Made by a program: the position numbers and the translations under genes | Shown: in pieces, positions 10,965-22,749 of the stretch | Position numbering within the stretch: position 1 is the stretch's first letter | Layout of the letters: every line of letters begins with the position of its first letter | Assembly (NCBI GenBank): GCA_036785705.1 | Contig: JAWUZG010000138.1 | Location: 947,501-1,011,500 of the forward strand | DNA: 64,000 nt | Source of the DNA: Acanthornis magna | Lineage: Eukaryota > Chordata > Aves > Passeriformes > Acanthizidae | Direction: 5' to 3' | The notes under the pieces: generated by a model | The model's database searches: none | What the model saw: the letters and a program-made list of their open reading frames with translations, nothing else | What the model was told of the DNA's origin: nothing

Positions 10965-13900
10965 AAGGAAAGGTGCTAAAAGAAAAGGTACTAAAATAAA
11001 AATAGAGGGTCTGTCCTGCTTTGTGAGACTTTCTTTTTTCAGCTCTCTCTTTTAAGTAATTTATAAATGTAGTTGGGATTGTTTGTCTTTGGTTTTACAA
11101 AATGTTTTTCTCTCCAAAGGAAAAACTGCCAATGTATTATTAAAGGGAGGTCAGATCCCAATGACCTTTTCCTTGTTGGTTTAATGTTTGCAGAGCAAAC
11201 ATAAAGAGTGGGTTTTGTTAAAGGATGCTGTTGAGAAACAAGAACTCAAGTTCAATTTGCCTTTTCCCTCCCTCTTTCACTCAGTGCAACATGACCTATT
11301 TTCTGTATATATGCATTTTCCCAGTCTAATTTATCTAATATTGAGTATTTGCATTTTCATTACTTTTAAGAAAGATTGCATCTCCATTTTAATTGAAAAA
11401 ATCACCTGTTTTATTTGAAATATAAATAATTGTCAAATGTTTTCACTGATAGTTATGGAGATTTGTTTTAAGGCCATTATTTTGCATCTGATATTTTGAT
11501 GCTTCCTTTAATTTGGTGCACATAACCATATTTCTTAATATCTTTAAATGATCTCAAGCATATAAAAAAGGTAAATTTTTCAAAATAGCTCAGAACTAGA
11601 ACTCTGAATAATTGGTTTTTACTTTTAGTTGTTAAACTAAAAAATGTTTCTTAATTTGTTTCTGATAGTGCTAAGAAGAAGATTATTCAGCAGAACAAAT
11701 AGAAGACCCTACATGTTTAGTTTGATTCATTTTGCTTCAGCTGCATGCTCTGAAACCATTTAAATCCCCCCTTAAAAATTAAATGCTGGTGATTTTTCTG
11801 AAATAAATGTATAGGAAGGAAGAAATTAAACATTTCAAAACATCTTCAAAATGCTAAGCAGAAACATTTTTTCTTTTCTCAGATATGCCTGTTTTTCCTC
11901 CCTTAAGGAAGTTATGGTCTCTTCCTTACCATGTAGTAGTTACTACGAGGTGGCTCCTATTCCTAGTTACTGTAGGTTCCCTAAAATATCATCAAAGGAT
12001 GTCTCTGGAAGGTGATTCAGTCCTTCCGCCTTTCTTTAATAACCACAGGGATAACTGTCTTCAATTATGTTATTTCATGTATTTAAGGGAAGGGACAAAC
12101 TTGGGCCTGTAGATGTTCTGTGTTAAACTCAGCTTACGTTGTGCAGTGTTTAAAAAGGCTCACTTGCACATTAAGGGTGCAAATGTGTTGTGCTATGGAG
12201 CAGAGGCATCGGGAAACAGTGGAGTTTGTAAGAAAGGCATTAACATCATGAGCAGTATGTAGATTAGCTGATATTAACAACCACATTCATTTAGATGAAG
12301 TTGATGAGGCAGCACAGGAGGTTCCTGCTCAGAACCAGCGTTGTGCAGTGACCTTGGCAGGGGCAGGAGGGGTCACACTGTGACATGAGGTCACACTGCT
12401 AAGGGCTCGTGATGCTTTTATGGTGTGCATGTATGTATCAGTACCAAAACTTCACTGAAGTCTAACAGGGATATTCCATCCTCTTTTGCTGTTTCTGCTG
12501 GCCACCCTAAAATGCCACATTTTGTTTTGTCTGGTGCTGGCAGTTCAGGAGTGGGTGAGCTGATTCTCATAAGAAACGATTTTCAGATAGTTTAGGGCAT
12601 GGTGGAAAATACTTAAACACAGGGTGTTGTAGCAAGTTTGCTGCTTATTTTGGTGAAGCACTAACAGTGTTTTGATTATCTCTGAGCAGGCTAAGCTGAT
12701 TCAGTGTAACGTAATTAATGAGGCCACCTTCCATTAGAGGACAGTGGGAAGAGCTATTGGTAACTACTTCACAGGCACCAGAGAAATATTGCTGAAACAG
12801 GAGCTCACAGTGCCCAGAGGATGATTATTCTGCTGCAGGAGCTGGTGCTGCTGCTGTGACTGCGGCAGCACAGCGTGGGCAGAGGAGCTGCTGCTGCCCA
12901 GAGTGTGATCCCTGTGGGCTTTGCTGGCTCAAGGAGCAGATATTTGCTCACACCAACATGACCCCTCTCCACTGTCAGTGTTTTCTGGGACCCCTAGGGA
13001 CAGACAGATCTGAGGACAGCCTGGGCTCAAGCCATTGATACGCTTGGCAGACAGTTTTGAACTTTGCAGTGACATGGATGCATTTCAGATAATTCTGGAA
13101 TGTCATATAGGGTGCTGAATATAGAGATAAGTGCTGGCTCTCCTTGCTGCCAAACAGTGGAGAAAAGTCCAACTGTTTTATCAACTTGCCTCAATTTCCC
13201 CATAATTGAACTTACGAGTAGAGTGGCCTGGGAGAGACTCTTTATTATTCCCTCATCCATTTGTTCAGAGAATTGGACATACGAGTGCTGGAAACATCTA
13301 AAGCCTTACCTAGCCTGACCTGCTCGGAATAGCAGACTATAAGCTTCTGTCCATTAACCTCAACACTGAGCCCACGAACTCATTTCTGCCTGAAACATCC
13401 TTTCCACTCTCAGTCTGAAGAGAGCATGTGGTGAACAGCCCACCATTACCCTTAACAGCTTCTTTTGATGTCCAGCCTTTGTCCCCAGTTAAAGCAGTAA
13501 TTATCCCTGCTGCTCCTGCTGTATCTGACCTGTGGCTCGCTGCAGCTTGCAGCCTGAACGTGTGTGGGTCAGGAGTGAGCTGGAAGGTTCCCGTAGGTCA
13601 GGAGGGAGGTGGTGTGGATTGAGGGGATGGGTACGGGAAGCCTGAGGTGTGAGGGTCAGGCTGCAGGACCCTGACCATGTTTGGAGCAGTAGCCCTTAGC
13701 GCTGGGTTTATTGGTGGCTCGCTGAGGGCTCAGGCAAACTCAGTGCTGCTGTCCCAGAGGATTTCAGGGGTGTTGGCAGAGCAGGATGGGGTCCTGGGAA
13801 TCACTGGAGCTCTGTTTCTTTGGCCGTGCACGGCTTCAGGGCTGATTCAGCCCTGAAGGGTTGCCTTAGTCAAACTAGATGAGAGAGTGCTGTGTTCCCC

Positions 13901-14825
13901 CAGGCTTTGCCTGGCTGCAGGGCTTGTCTTTGTTGTCACAAGCCTAAATTCACTCACAAAATCATTCGGCTTCTTGTTTATCTGCTTCCTTGGGCTCCAT
14001 AATTAGAAGTGCTGCTGAGCCAGCAAAGCCTGGTTTGGGAGACCACCAGCACAGCCTGCGGGAGAACATGGAGGCCCCTCCATGAAGTGACATTCTTTCA
14101 ACAGAGTTACCCCGGGAGTCAAGGAAGAGATTTGCCTTTCTTGGACTGAACAAACACAGTGAGGTGCAGCCTGTTCCACACTCCTGCAGTGCTGCCTCAG
14201 CAAAGGGACAGCAGCCACTGGCTCCAACCAGGAGACCCATGTTACACTGGGGAAAATCTGTGGGGGAATATTGTGACAGGGAGCCTGGTGGCTGGAGGCA
14301 GCCTCATGAACAGCTTTGGATTGACCATCTCTGTTTTCAGGGTGCGGTTTTTTTTTGAGCTTGTCATTTTTAGGGGCATTGATTTTAATGTGTTTTCTTT
14401 GGCTGGCGGTTCGACATTGAAGGAATTGGCTCCAAGAAGGAATGGCATTATTTGGACTTTCACCTCAGCATGCCTTTACTGGAAGCTCTGGCTGTCAGTG
14501 GTACCCAGAGAGAGTTTTGTTGATGAAAACCATTCCTTGGACCCCTCCCATGCAAGTGCTGAAATAATAAGCCATTTGTTGGAGAATTGTCATCTTCCCC
14601 ATGGACACATGCCATTTTGAGTGAAACCATCTCAAACAGCACACACAGCTTGCAGACCTTGCCCAGCCACACGGCAAAGAAGAGATTGCCCTAACAGAAT
14701 TAGGAGTTCCTTAACAGAGTGGAGATTGCCAGACATTCACGAGCTAATGGATAGCTGACATCAGTAAATGTTAGCAATTGGATGCTCATGAACGCCTTGG
14801 AGGAGCTACGAGACTGGGATTTGTT

Positions 14826-14905
14826 TCATAGGATCACAGAATCATTAAAGGCTGGAAAAGCCCTTTAAGATCATCCTGGAAGGGATGATCTAGTTCAGCT
14901 GTGTA
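14826..14905 (-). mobile_element. CR1 LINE 3'-terminal fragment, minus strand
   Basis: The plus strand reads like the reverse complement of a CR1 3' end: 'cataggatcacagaatcatt' near 14829, then 'aaggctggaaaagccc' and 'agatcatcctgga'. This order places the 3' terminus on the left, so the element is on the minus strand. Only about 80 bases are recognisable. The block resembles the CR1 subfamilies with 'ggttggaaaagacc' rather than those with 'ggttggaagggacc'. Confidence 0.75.
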
Positions 14906-17900
14906 TGAGCTGAATTACATTACACACCAATGGGAAAAACAAACTGAAAAATGTTGTCCTGGATCTTTTCACACACTGGGCAGCTTTCCCTCATGTTACT
15001 GAGCTCACCACAGAAACAGTTATTTCACCTTTGAAAGTCGTTGCTCTGGGCTCTGCACCTTTTAAAAGTTACTTTAATGGTAATGCAGAGTGCTGGGTCT
15101 ACACTCCTTCAATGGGGAGACCTGATTTCCTCTTCTGGGAAAATAAAATAATTTTGGGACAACTGAAATGTTTCATTTTACCCCAATATTGTGCTTGGGT
15201 CTTGGGATTATTTGTGTCTTTTACATTCAGTCTTTAAAATATGACTGGCAAACAAAAATTTCACTTTGAAAGGAAACAGTGAAAAGCCTGGTTCTGAGAG
15301 TTGGCAAAATTATGGTTGTCAGGTCTGTGCTGAGTATCAGTTTCTCTTTCCTCCACCTGGAGCTGGACTCTGCTGCTGAGGCTCTCAGCCCAGCCAAGGC
15401 ACTGATGCTCTGGAGGGATCTGGTGCCATGGTTTATATTGCAGACTGTTCCAGGCTGTAGGGAAACCTGAGGTGTGTGGGCAGCCTGTGTGGCCATGCAG
15501 GTGCCATCAATGCGTTCAAGACGTGCATTTGGTCTTTTCTGGTGGGAGCAAGCTTCGGGTTTGTGTGGCAGAACTGTCTGCAGCCCATGTTGCAGCTTTG
15601 TGAGGCAGAAAGCTGCACACACAAGACCAAAGGCCATTTCTGTCCATTGTGTAGTGTTTTACTCCTGAAAGGCAAGGTGGAATGGGGCATAAATCACAAT
15701 CAAATAGCTATGGTGTAATGCTGTGTTCTCCCTCGCTCTCTTTGTGATATTCTCTCAGTTCATCAGCTTTGTAGCTGGGGTTCTATGCCTGATTCTGCTA
15801 GAAGTTGCAGAGCTCTGTTAATGCTGGGCAGCTGCTGTGGCTGCTGTAGCAATTCTGGGCTGCAGGTCAGTGCAAAGGGATTTGGATAGCACAGTTCCAT
15901 CTGAGGGGCTGTCTTGTTAATTCTGCTTTATTGGATGACTCCTGGAAGCAGTTTTCCTGAGCTATCACAAGGGTTTGTAATAAATCTTAATGAGGAACCC
16001 CTGCTATGATTAATCATTTGTTTCTCTAGCAGGAATCATGTCTTCTACTCCCCAGGGGAAAGGAAAGGAACCTCAATTCCTGCATCAGGGCAGTGTCAGT
16101 GGTTACCTAGCTGTTTACTAGAAAATGTTGCAGCAGTCACCCCAAATCCCCAGGACATGTCTGCTGTTTGTAAAAGTCAGTGTTTGCCTCCCAAGGCAAA
16201 CAACTGCTCTTGAATGAGCTGCTTTGTTCTAAACCAAGGGATTCTTTCCTCTCCCCGCCTCTTTTATTATAAAGGATTCAGGAGGGATTTACAACCAAGT
16301 CAAGAGAAAAGGTGAACAGAGCCAGAGGTAAAGCCCAATCCGAGCAAATGCTCCCATGGCTGCTTTCACTGTGTTGGTGTCAAATAGCTAACCTGAGCAC
16401 TGTGGCCATCGGGTGAGACCTGGAGGACACAGAAACGGCAGCAGCTGTCCTTTGTGGACCACAAAATCTCAGCTAAAGCTGACAACCAGAACTGACCAGT
16501 TTCCCAAGGCTCTGTGACACACTGAGCCAGTCCTGTGCCTCTCCCACCTTTCCCTTCCTTTCCATGTTACACGTTCTGGGTATTTTCTAACACCATTTTT
16601 GCTGTCAGCAGTTAGCAGACACATCCCAGTGTAGGAAGATTTCCAGCTGAGGAGGCATGGGAAGCACGAGGTAAATGAGCTTGGAGGGAGCTGTGGGAAC
16701 TGTGAGAGGTGTAAATTAACTCCATTGCTAATTTGCTTTTCTCTCAACAGAGATGGCAAAATTCATGGCTGTCAGTCACTGGCATGATGGAAGGCAGATC
16801 CTGTCAGGGACATGTCCATGTGATCTGGTTGGCCAGGACAGGGTAATTCTTAAATCATTAGTGCCTGGTCTCTTGATTAAAACATGGACATGGTTTGCAA
16901 CTAATAGATGCCCTAAAGGAGCAGATCTAAACCCTGTTGGCGTAAATCTTTAATTGACTGCAGTAGACTCAGAATCAAGTCTAGAAGGAACTGTCAGTTT
17001 GAAACCCTCTAAAAGGGTGGTATATATATAAGGGCTATGCTGGTAAAATCCAAGTTGGATAAATCTCCAAGGAGAAGAGATTCAGCTACAGTGATCTGCA
17101 TTGCTTAGTTAAATGCATTCAAAACCCAAAATTATCTTAATCCAGGCAATTTTCTGTAATCCTATAAATGGGTTAAACCTGTAGGATGGCAAAGATTCAT
17201 CCCATTCAACTTGGGGACTTAGCTATGGCATCTAAGGTAGAGTGTCATTGCCCTCAGCAGTAGAGAGAGAGAGGAATGACCAGGGCCCTGATGACCTCAG
17301 TTTCAGTCATCTCACTGCTTTGGTAGCTGCCTCTACCTCTTGGTGAAGGGAGACCTGAGGGAGGTGCTTGCTGTTTGGTGGGGACAGTCTGGATCCACAG
17401 CTTGGAGGGATGGACATAGGAAAGAACCTGAGAAATTGTCTGGACATCCCTGTCAATAGAAATTCTAGTGACTTGCTGTGATTAAAAGGGCTGAGGTACC
17501 CTTGGGGATTGCTTTAATATGAGTTCTGATAAATTTGTGGAGGGATCGTATGACAAAGCAGCAGAACTCCCAGGATTTGCAAAGCCCATCTAATGGGGTA
17601 TTATCTCCAGGGGGGTTGAAAATAAATCAGATCACTCTTTATTTGTACCATTTTTATACAAATTCAATGTTCCCTAGCTGCTTCTGTTCATCTTTTCTAT
17701 CAGGAAGGAATAGCTGTTTCTCTTGATGTGTAATTTGCTTCTGGTGGGCTGAGGAAGCTTTTCCAGGTGTCTGTAGCCCTGGATCCTGCTGCATGGCAGG
17801 GCAGAGCAGCTCACTTTACACTTTCTGGTGGCATCACATTCTCTTTGATGCCCAGCTGTTGCCCCCAGTCCTGAAACTTGGGGTCAAGGTGGAATTTTCC

Positions 17901-19169
17901 ACCCAAGTTCATTCAGTAAGGGCTGCAGGTGATTGCTTGCTACTCATGACATATATTTTTCTTCCTTACTTTTGGTCATATTTATTTTGCCCACCTAAAT
18001 AATAAGATCTGCTTCTCTAAGAGCTATAATTAAATTTCTTGTTAATGTCTTTCATGTATTTACTCATTCTGAGGAGGAGCCCTCAGGGGAGTCTCTGCCA
18101 CATCATTTTTACCAGACTTCACATGAGAGGTAGGAAGAGATGTAAGGGTGTGATGGCAAATAAGGGCTGATTTGGAGGGGAAATGGAGTGCAGGCGTGGG
18201 GAAAGACAGACACAACTCAGACTGCTGCAATGCAGTTGCTGATGGACTGGTTAAATTTAAGAGGCAACAGTCTAAGCCCAGATGTTGAAGAAAGTCATGG
18301 CTGGAAACTGGTATAGCAATGAAAGGGCTCTTGTTTGAAAATAGTTTATTTTAGGTTTAAAAAGAGCCCTTTAATGGGAGCTGCACCATCTGACATTGAA
18401 ATCCATGGAGTGCCACCATCCCTCATGAGTGACAGATCTCCTTCACCTGTCCAACCAGAACCAAGAGCAACGTGAGGCCTCAGGATGGGCTGAGAACAGC
18501 CGTGCTGTTATGGCTGGAGCACAGAGCTTTGGGTGCTGCAGAGGTGACAAAGGGGTGGCAGTGGTCCCCATAGGGAGGAGAAGGGGTGGCGTTAATGAAA
18601 AGAGTGGAAGCCACAGTGTTTGTCAAAAGGTCTGGCAACCCTAACTCCAGGAAATTGTGTGATGGATGCAAAGTACAGCAGAGCCTGTAAGCCATCCCAC
18701 TTCTATCCCTTACCCAAATCAGATCCAAATCAGATCCAAAACCACTTAACGATCTGAAATTGCTAATACAAAAGACTGAAAGCATGAAAAAGGTGCAGTG
18801 AGCTGCTAGCTGAGAGCTGGGTCTTCTTTTTGGGGCCACTGCATGAAAATGTCCTATCAGGCCTGGGAACCTGCTACCACCTCGTGCTGCTGTTTCATAC
18901 CTGTTTTATTTTTTGAGGTAAAAAAGCTGAAGAATTGCAGTAACACATTGAAATGAACAGGCAAATATTGCTATTTCATATGAAATAATCCATAACCAGC
19001 TCATCGGATGCCAGGGAAGGAGCTCCTTTCATGATACTGAAGCAGAGCTGTAAGGTCAGGTTCAGGAATTTGGTGCAGATAAATGAGACCATGGCAGAAG
19101 AAGCAAAGCATGTCAGACCTGAGTCAGATTTACTGAATTTGTGTGGCTGCTGAGGCCCGTGCCATGGCT
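14906..19169. other. Non-coding unique sequence, no gene recognised
   Basis: No exon, RNA gene or transposon is recognised. It holds a short TA run at 17021-17031 and a perfect 16-bp palindrome at 18972-18987. Open frames up to about 136 codons occur on the minus strand around 15.2-15.7 kb with overlapping alternatives in other frames, which is typical of non-coding sequence. Confidence 0.55.
18972..18987. repeat. Perfect 16-bp palindrome
   Basis: TATTTCATATGAAATA is its own reverse complement. The half-site TATTTCATA recurs as the outer arms of the hairpin at 20738-20779. Both flank the LTR-like element at 19170-20267, but the surrounding bases do not match, so the relation may be chance. 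Confidence 0.6.
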
Positions 19170-19290
19170 TAGAACACTGGCCAAATGCCAGGCACCTACG
19201 ACATCTGGTCTTTCCACTCCCTCCTGCCACAGCTGGGCAGAGGAGAGGGGGAAAAAAAGTTATAACACAGAGAGGGCTCATGAATTGAGA

Positions 19291-19324
19291 AAATCGGAGG
19301 AAACCGGAGAAAACCGGAGAAAAC
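19291..19324. repeat. 10-bp tandem repeat, about 3 copies
   Basis: The unit AAACCGGAGA occurs twice exactly (19301-19320), preceded by a variant copy and followed by the start of another. It lies inside LTR-like copy A and is absent from the corresponding part of copy B, so it expanded locally after the copies diverged. Confidence 0.7.
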
Positions 19325-19546
19325 GCACTGAGGACCAAAACAGGCTGAACTTAAAGTTGCAAAGTGGTTTATTACTAACAGAGTCAAAGGAGGTTAATGA
19401 GAAGTAAAATAAGCTCTTAAGACACCATTCCTGCCCCCAACCCCTCCCTCTTTCCCACCAACAGTGCAGGGGAACAGGGTATGGGGGTTTGGTCAGTTCC
19501 TCACCGAGATCATCTGCTGCTGCTCAGGGAGAAGAGTCCTTCCCCT

Positions 19547-19700
19547 GCTGCACTGTGGGTCCCTCCCAGGGGAGACAGTGCTCCATGAACTTCTCCAGCA
19601 TGGGTCCAATCTCATGAGCAGCAGTCCTCCCAAAACTGCTGCAATGTGAATCCCTCCCATGGGCAGACAGTCCTCCCAAAACTGCTGTGGCGTGGGTCCC
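19547..19700. repeat. Internal minisatellite of LTR-like copy A
   Basis: A block of the form 'gctgc.(a/c)tgtgggtccctccc' recurs near 19547, 19592, 19638 and 19684, a spacing of 45-46 bp. The matching block recurs with 46-49 bp spacing in copy B, so the tandem structure is a property of the element family rather than of this locus. Confidence 0.65.
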
Positions 19701-20267
19701 TCATCCACAGGGTGCAGTTGTCCAAGGCCAGGCTGCTCAGGCTGCTCCAGCTTGGAAGCAGAGCCTCTCTCCCCACCGAGTCTCCCACTGGACCACAGCC
19801 TCCTCCAGGCACCCACCAGCTCCTGTGGGCACCTCCTCACGGGCTGGGGGTGGATCTCTGTACCCCATGGACCCCATGGGCTGCAGGGCACAGCTGCTTC
19901 ACCATGGCCATCACCACAGCCTGCAGAGGAATCCTGGCTCTGGTGCCTGGAGCACCTCCTCCTCCTCCTTCTCCACTGACCTTGGTGCCTCCATGTTGTT
20001 TTCTCTCACATGTTCTCAGCTCCTCCTCCTTCCCTGGCTACAAAGAAGTGCGTGCCCACATTGTTTTGACTTCTTCTTAAATGTGTTTTCACAGAGGCGT
20101 AACTAACATCTCGAAATGGCCCAGACCTGGCCAGCAGCATGTCCATCATCTTCAGAGCCATCAGAGATTGGCTCTCCTGGACATGGTGGAAGCTTCCAGA
20201 ACCTTCTCACAGGAGCCACCTTTATGCCCCCCACTCACTACCAAAACTGGGCCAAGCAAAACCAGCA

Positions 20268-21380
20268 CAGCCATCAAGCTCCAGTCTGAGCTTGCAGCCT
20301 TACCAACGTGAGTGGCAATATTGCCCCCGCGCTTTCTAATGCACAGCTGGACCTTTCCCAGTGATGCCATTAAGGCTCTTCAGGGAACTGCTGGGAAATT
20401 ACGTTAAGAAGATAACATATCCTTGCCTGCATAAAAAGGCAGGTCAAGAACAATTTGAAGAGTTGGGGAATGACTTCAGTCAGCTGAAGAGGTGTCATAA
20501 GGTCTCTATTCCCTCCAAGATGTTTCATCACTGCCTTGGATGTAACTTCAACTGCAGTTTTGTTTATGCTCCTCTGTTTTTCACTAACTTCCTGGCAGAA
20601 ACCTCTCCTTGCTCCAGGTACTGGCAGAGCTGGAGTTAGCTGGGAACAATTAGATTATAGGATTTAGAGACAGATGGGACCTTTTCCATTCAATTTTTTT
20701 ATGATTAACTCACAACACAACATGTGAGGCAGTCACGTATTTCATATTCACACAACAAATTATGTTGTCGTATGAAATAACTCTCGTTTCCTTCTTTGAA
20801 ATCAAGTATGAATTTCCATCTGGAATAGATAATGTGGTTTCCATATGTACAAACAGGTACTTGTTACACATATCAAAGCAGAAAAGACATTTTGGATGAT
20901 AATGTGCTGTGGAAGTGTCTGCCCAGTGAATGCATGAGAGCTGTCGGGTGATTCACAAATGCTGTGACAGAGACCCAGCTCAGGGGTGGGGTTTTGAGCA
21001 CGGTAGGGCCTCTGATTTTCTGGTTAAGGACACAGAATTTAAGACCTCCCGTGCTGGAGTGAGCTGTAGTGTCGGAAGTCCAGTCTACCCAGACCTTATG
21101 AACAAGAAACCAAACCTGCTTTTCCGGAAAATACTTGATTTCTCATTTTCCAAAGCTCATCTCAGGTGGGTGCTGAGCACCTGCTTGTGCATGGGTGGTG
21201 AGTGTGTCCTGGACAGTGGGCTCAGGTCTGTGTTTTCAGCATTACCCTCCCGTGAGGTGCATCATCCCCGTCCTTGGCCAGCCCACCATGGGTGTCTGTC
21301 ACAAACTGCTGTGGATTGGTGGTGCAGGACTGCTGTGGGCATGTCTCATGCGGTGGGTTGACAGCCCTGGTGTTTGGTGG
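20268..21380. other. Spacer between the two LTR-like copies, no gene recognised
   Basis: About 1.1 kb lies between the two same-orientation LTR-like copies. I see no gag, pol or env similarity in it, and the two LTRs are too different to be a pair from one insertion. It therefore looks like ordinary host sequence. It contains the hairpin at 20738-20779. Confidence 0.5.
20738..20779. repeat. Hairpin-forming inverted repeat
   Basis: TATTTCATA (20738-20746) pairs with TATGAAATA (20771-20779), and ACAACA (20752-20757) pairs with TGTTGT (20763-20768). Unequal internal bulges of 5 and 2 bases separate the two stems. The loop is 5 nt. AT-rich and of unknown origin; it may be a remnant of a small inverted-repeat element. 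Confidence 0.5.
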
Positions 21381-22483
21381 TGTGATGGAGTGACCTTGGC
21401 TGAACATCAGGTGCCCACCAAAGCTGCTCCATCCTCAGCTGGGCAGGGTAGAGAAGATATAACAAAAGGCTTCTGAATCAGGGTAAGGAAAAGATCACTC
21501 AGCAACTGCCATGGGGGGCAACACACTCAACAGGGAGGAAATTAATTTAATTTATTGGCAATCAAATCAGAGTAGGATAATGAGAAATAAATGCAAATCT
21601 CAAAAACCTTTCCCCACCTCTCCCTGTCTCGTGGGCTCAACTTCAGTCAGAAATTCTCTCATTCTCATTCCTCCTGCTCCAACTGCACAGGGGGATGGGG
21701 AATGGAGGCTGTGGTCAGTCCATCACATGTTGTCTCTGTCACTTCTCCCTCCTGAAGGGGAAGACTCCTCACTGTGTCCCACTGCTCCAGCCCTGGGGTC
21801 CCACCCACAGGAGATGTTCCTCCATGAACTGCTCCAGGGTGGGTCCTTTCCGTGGGGTGTAGTCCTTCAGGAACAGGCTGTTCCATGTGGGTCCACTCCA
21901 TAGGGTGCTGTCCTTTTGGGACAGGCTGTTCCACATATGTCCCTTCCTTTGTGTCAGTCCTTCAGGAGCGGCCTGCTCCAGCATGGGTCCCTACGGGATC
22001 ACGAGTACTGCTCCAATATGGGCTTCCCACAGGGACACAGCCTTTTCTGGGCATTTACCTGCTCTGCCATGGGCTCCTCCAGGGGCTGCAGGTGGATCTC
22101 TGCTCCCCCATGGACTTGCATGGCCTTAGGGGCACAGCTGCCTCACCATGATGTTCACCACGGGCTGCAGAGAAGTCTCAGCTCCTGGAGCAGCTCCTGC
22201 CCCTTCTCCTGCACTGCCCTCAGTGCCTGCAGACCTGTTCCTCTCACATATTCTCATTCCTCTCCAGCTGCAATTCTGCAGGATTGTTTGTCCCTTCATT
22301 AATCTTCTAACCCCTGAAGTGCTTCCCCTGTCAGTGATGGGCTCAGCCCTGGCCAGTGGCAGCTCCATGCTGGAGCCAGCTGGGATTGGCTCAGTCGGAC
22401 ATGGGGGAGGCTTCCAGCAGCTTCTCAGAGAAGCCAATTCTGCAGACCCCATACTGCCAAACCCTTTCTAGGCAAGCCCAGCA
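21381..22483 (-). mobile_element. LTR-like endogenous retroviral repeat, copy B
   Basis: This is the better-preserved copy. Reading the plus strand, it starts TGTGATGGAGTGACC with 'catcaggtgcccacc', then 'gagaagatataac', a minus-strand AATAAA at 21551-21556, 'tcagagtaggataatgag', a C-rich block, an internal minisatellite, 'ctgcaggtggatctctgctcc', 'ctcacatattctcattcc', and a right end around 'gacatgggggaggcttcc' to CCAGCA. TG...CA-like ends, a poly(A) signal about 170 bp from the left edge and about 1.1 kb length fit a solo LTR on the minus strand. The family is recalled from passerine genomes, not verified. Open frames of 100-130 codons inside it are repeat artefacts. Confidence 0.65.
21784..22025. 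repeat. Internal minisatellite of LTR-like copy B, about 6 units
   Basis: A block of the form 'gctccag..tgggtcc' recurs near 21784, 21831, 21879, 21928, 21974 and 22010, spaced 47, 48, 49, 46 and 36 bp. Units are diverged from one another, indicating an old expansion carried by the element. Confidence 0.7.
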
Positions 22484-22729
22484 CAGGTACCTCAGTGAGA
22501 CAGCATCAGTGGTGAGGCTGGGGTGAGTTTCTGCTGCTCTTGCCTCCAAGTCAGACAAGACAAAGGTGCCCCGCCACTAATTTAACATCTTCATTTCTGG
22601 TTAGTTTCCATTACACACAGAACAGTTTTCACTTTTTTAAAAACTTATCCTATCCTCAAAGCCTTTTTCTGAAGAGTGACTGGATTATTATTGTGCAGTG
22701 CAGTTTTTCTAGGAAATGGAAATGGCATC

Positions 22730-22749
22730 TGGTCTCCAAATGGAGACCA
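22730..22749. repeat. 9-bp inverted repeat with 2-nt spacer
   Basis: TGGTCTCCA is followed by AA and then its exact reverse complement TGGAGACCA. Not part of a recognised element. It is GC-balanced, so less likely to be a composition artefact than the AT-rich palindromes in this window. Confidence 0.65.

Larger units (their letters stand above)
9179..14825. other. Non-coding unique sequence, no gene recognised
   Basis: No exon, RNA gene or transposon is recognised. The stretch contains an AT-rich, homeobox-site-like segment at about 9780-9910, a perfect 16-bp palindrome at 10503-10518, a 16-T run at 10949-10964 and an AT-rich block from about 11290 to 11880. Open frames are short and show no domain. 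Likely intergenic or intronic. Confidence 0.55.
19170..20267 (-). mobile_element. LTR-like endogenous retroviral repeat, copy A (diverged)
   Basis: The segment aligns by eye, block for block, with copy B at 21381-22483. Both have a left end of 'gccaggcacct' type, a G/A-rich block, an AATAAA on the minus strand (here 19368-19373), a C-rich block, an internal minisatellite with 45-46 bp period, a 'ggatctctg' block near 19853, 'ctcacatgttctcagctcctcc', and a right end of 'tggacatggtggaagcttcc' type. Length is about 1.1 kb in both. I recall this as an abundant passerine LTR-type repeat but cannot name the family. Orientation is inferred from the poly(A) signal. Boundaries are approximate and no target-site duplication is clear. 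No internal retroviral genes remain. Confidence 0.6.

Noticed and set aside
19646..20106. Overlapping open frames of 106-144 codons in three frames
   Set aside because: They lie inside LTR-like copy A; the C-rich minisatellite simply lacks stop codons.
19170..22483. Reading the two LTR-like copies as the ends of one provirus
   Set aside because: The copies are too different from each other and the spacer shows no retroviral genes.
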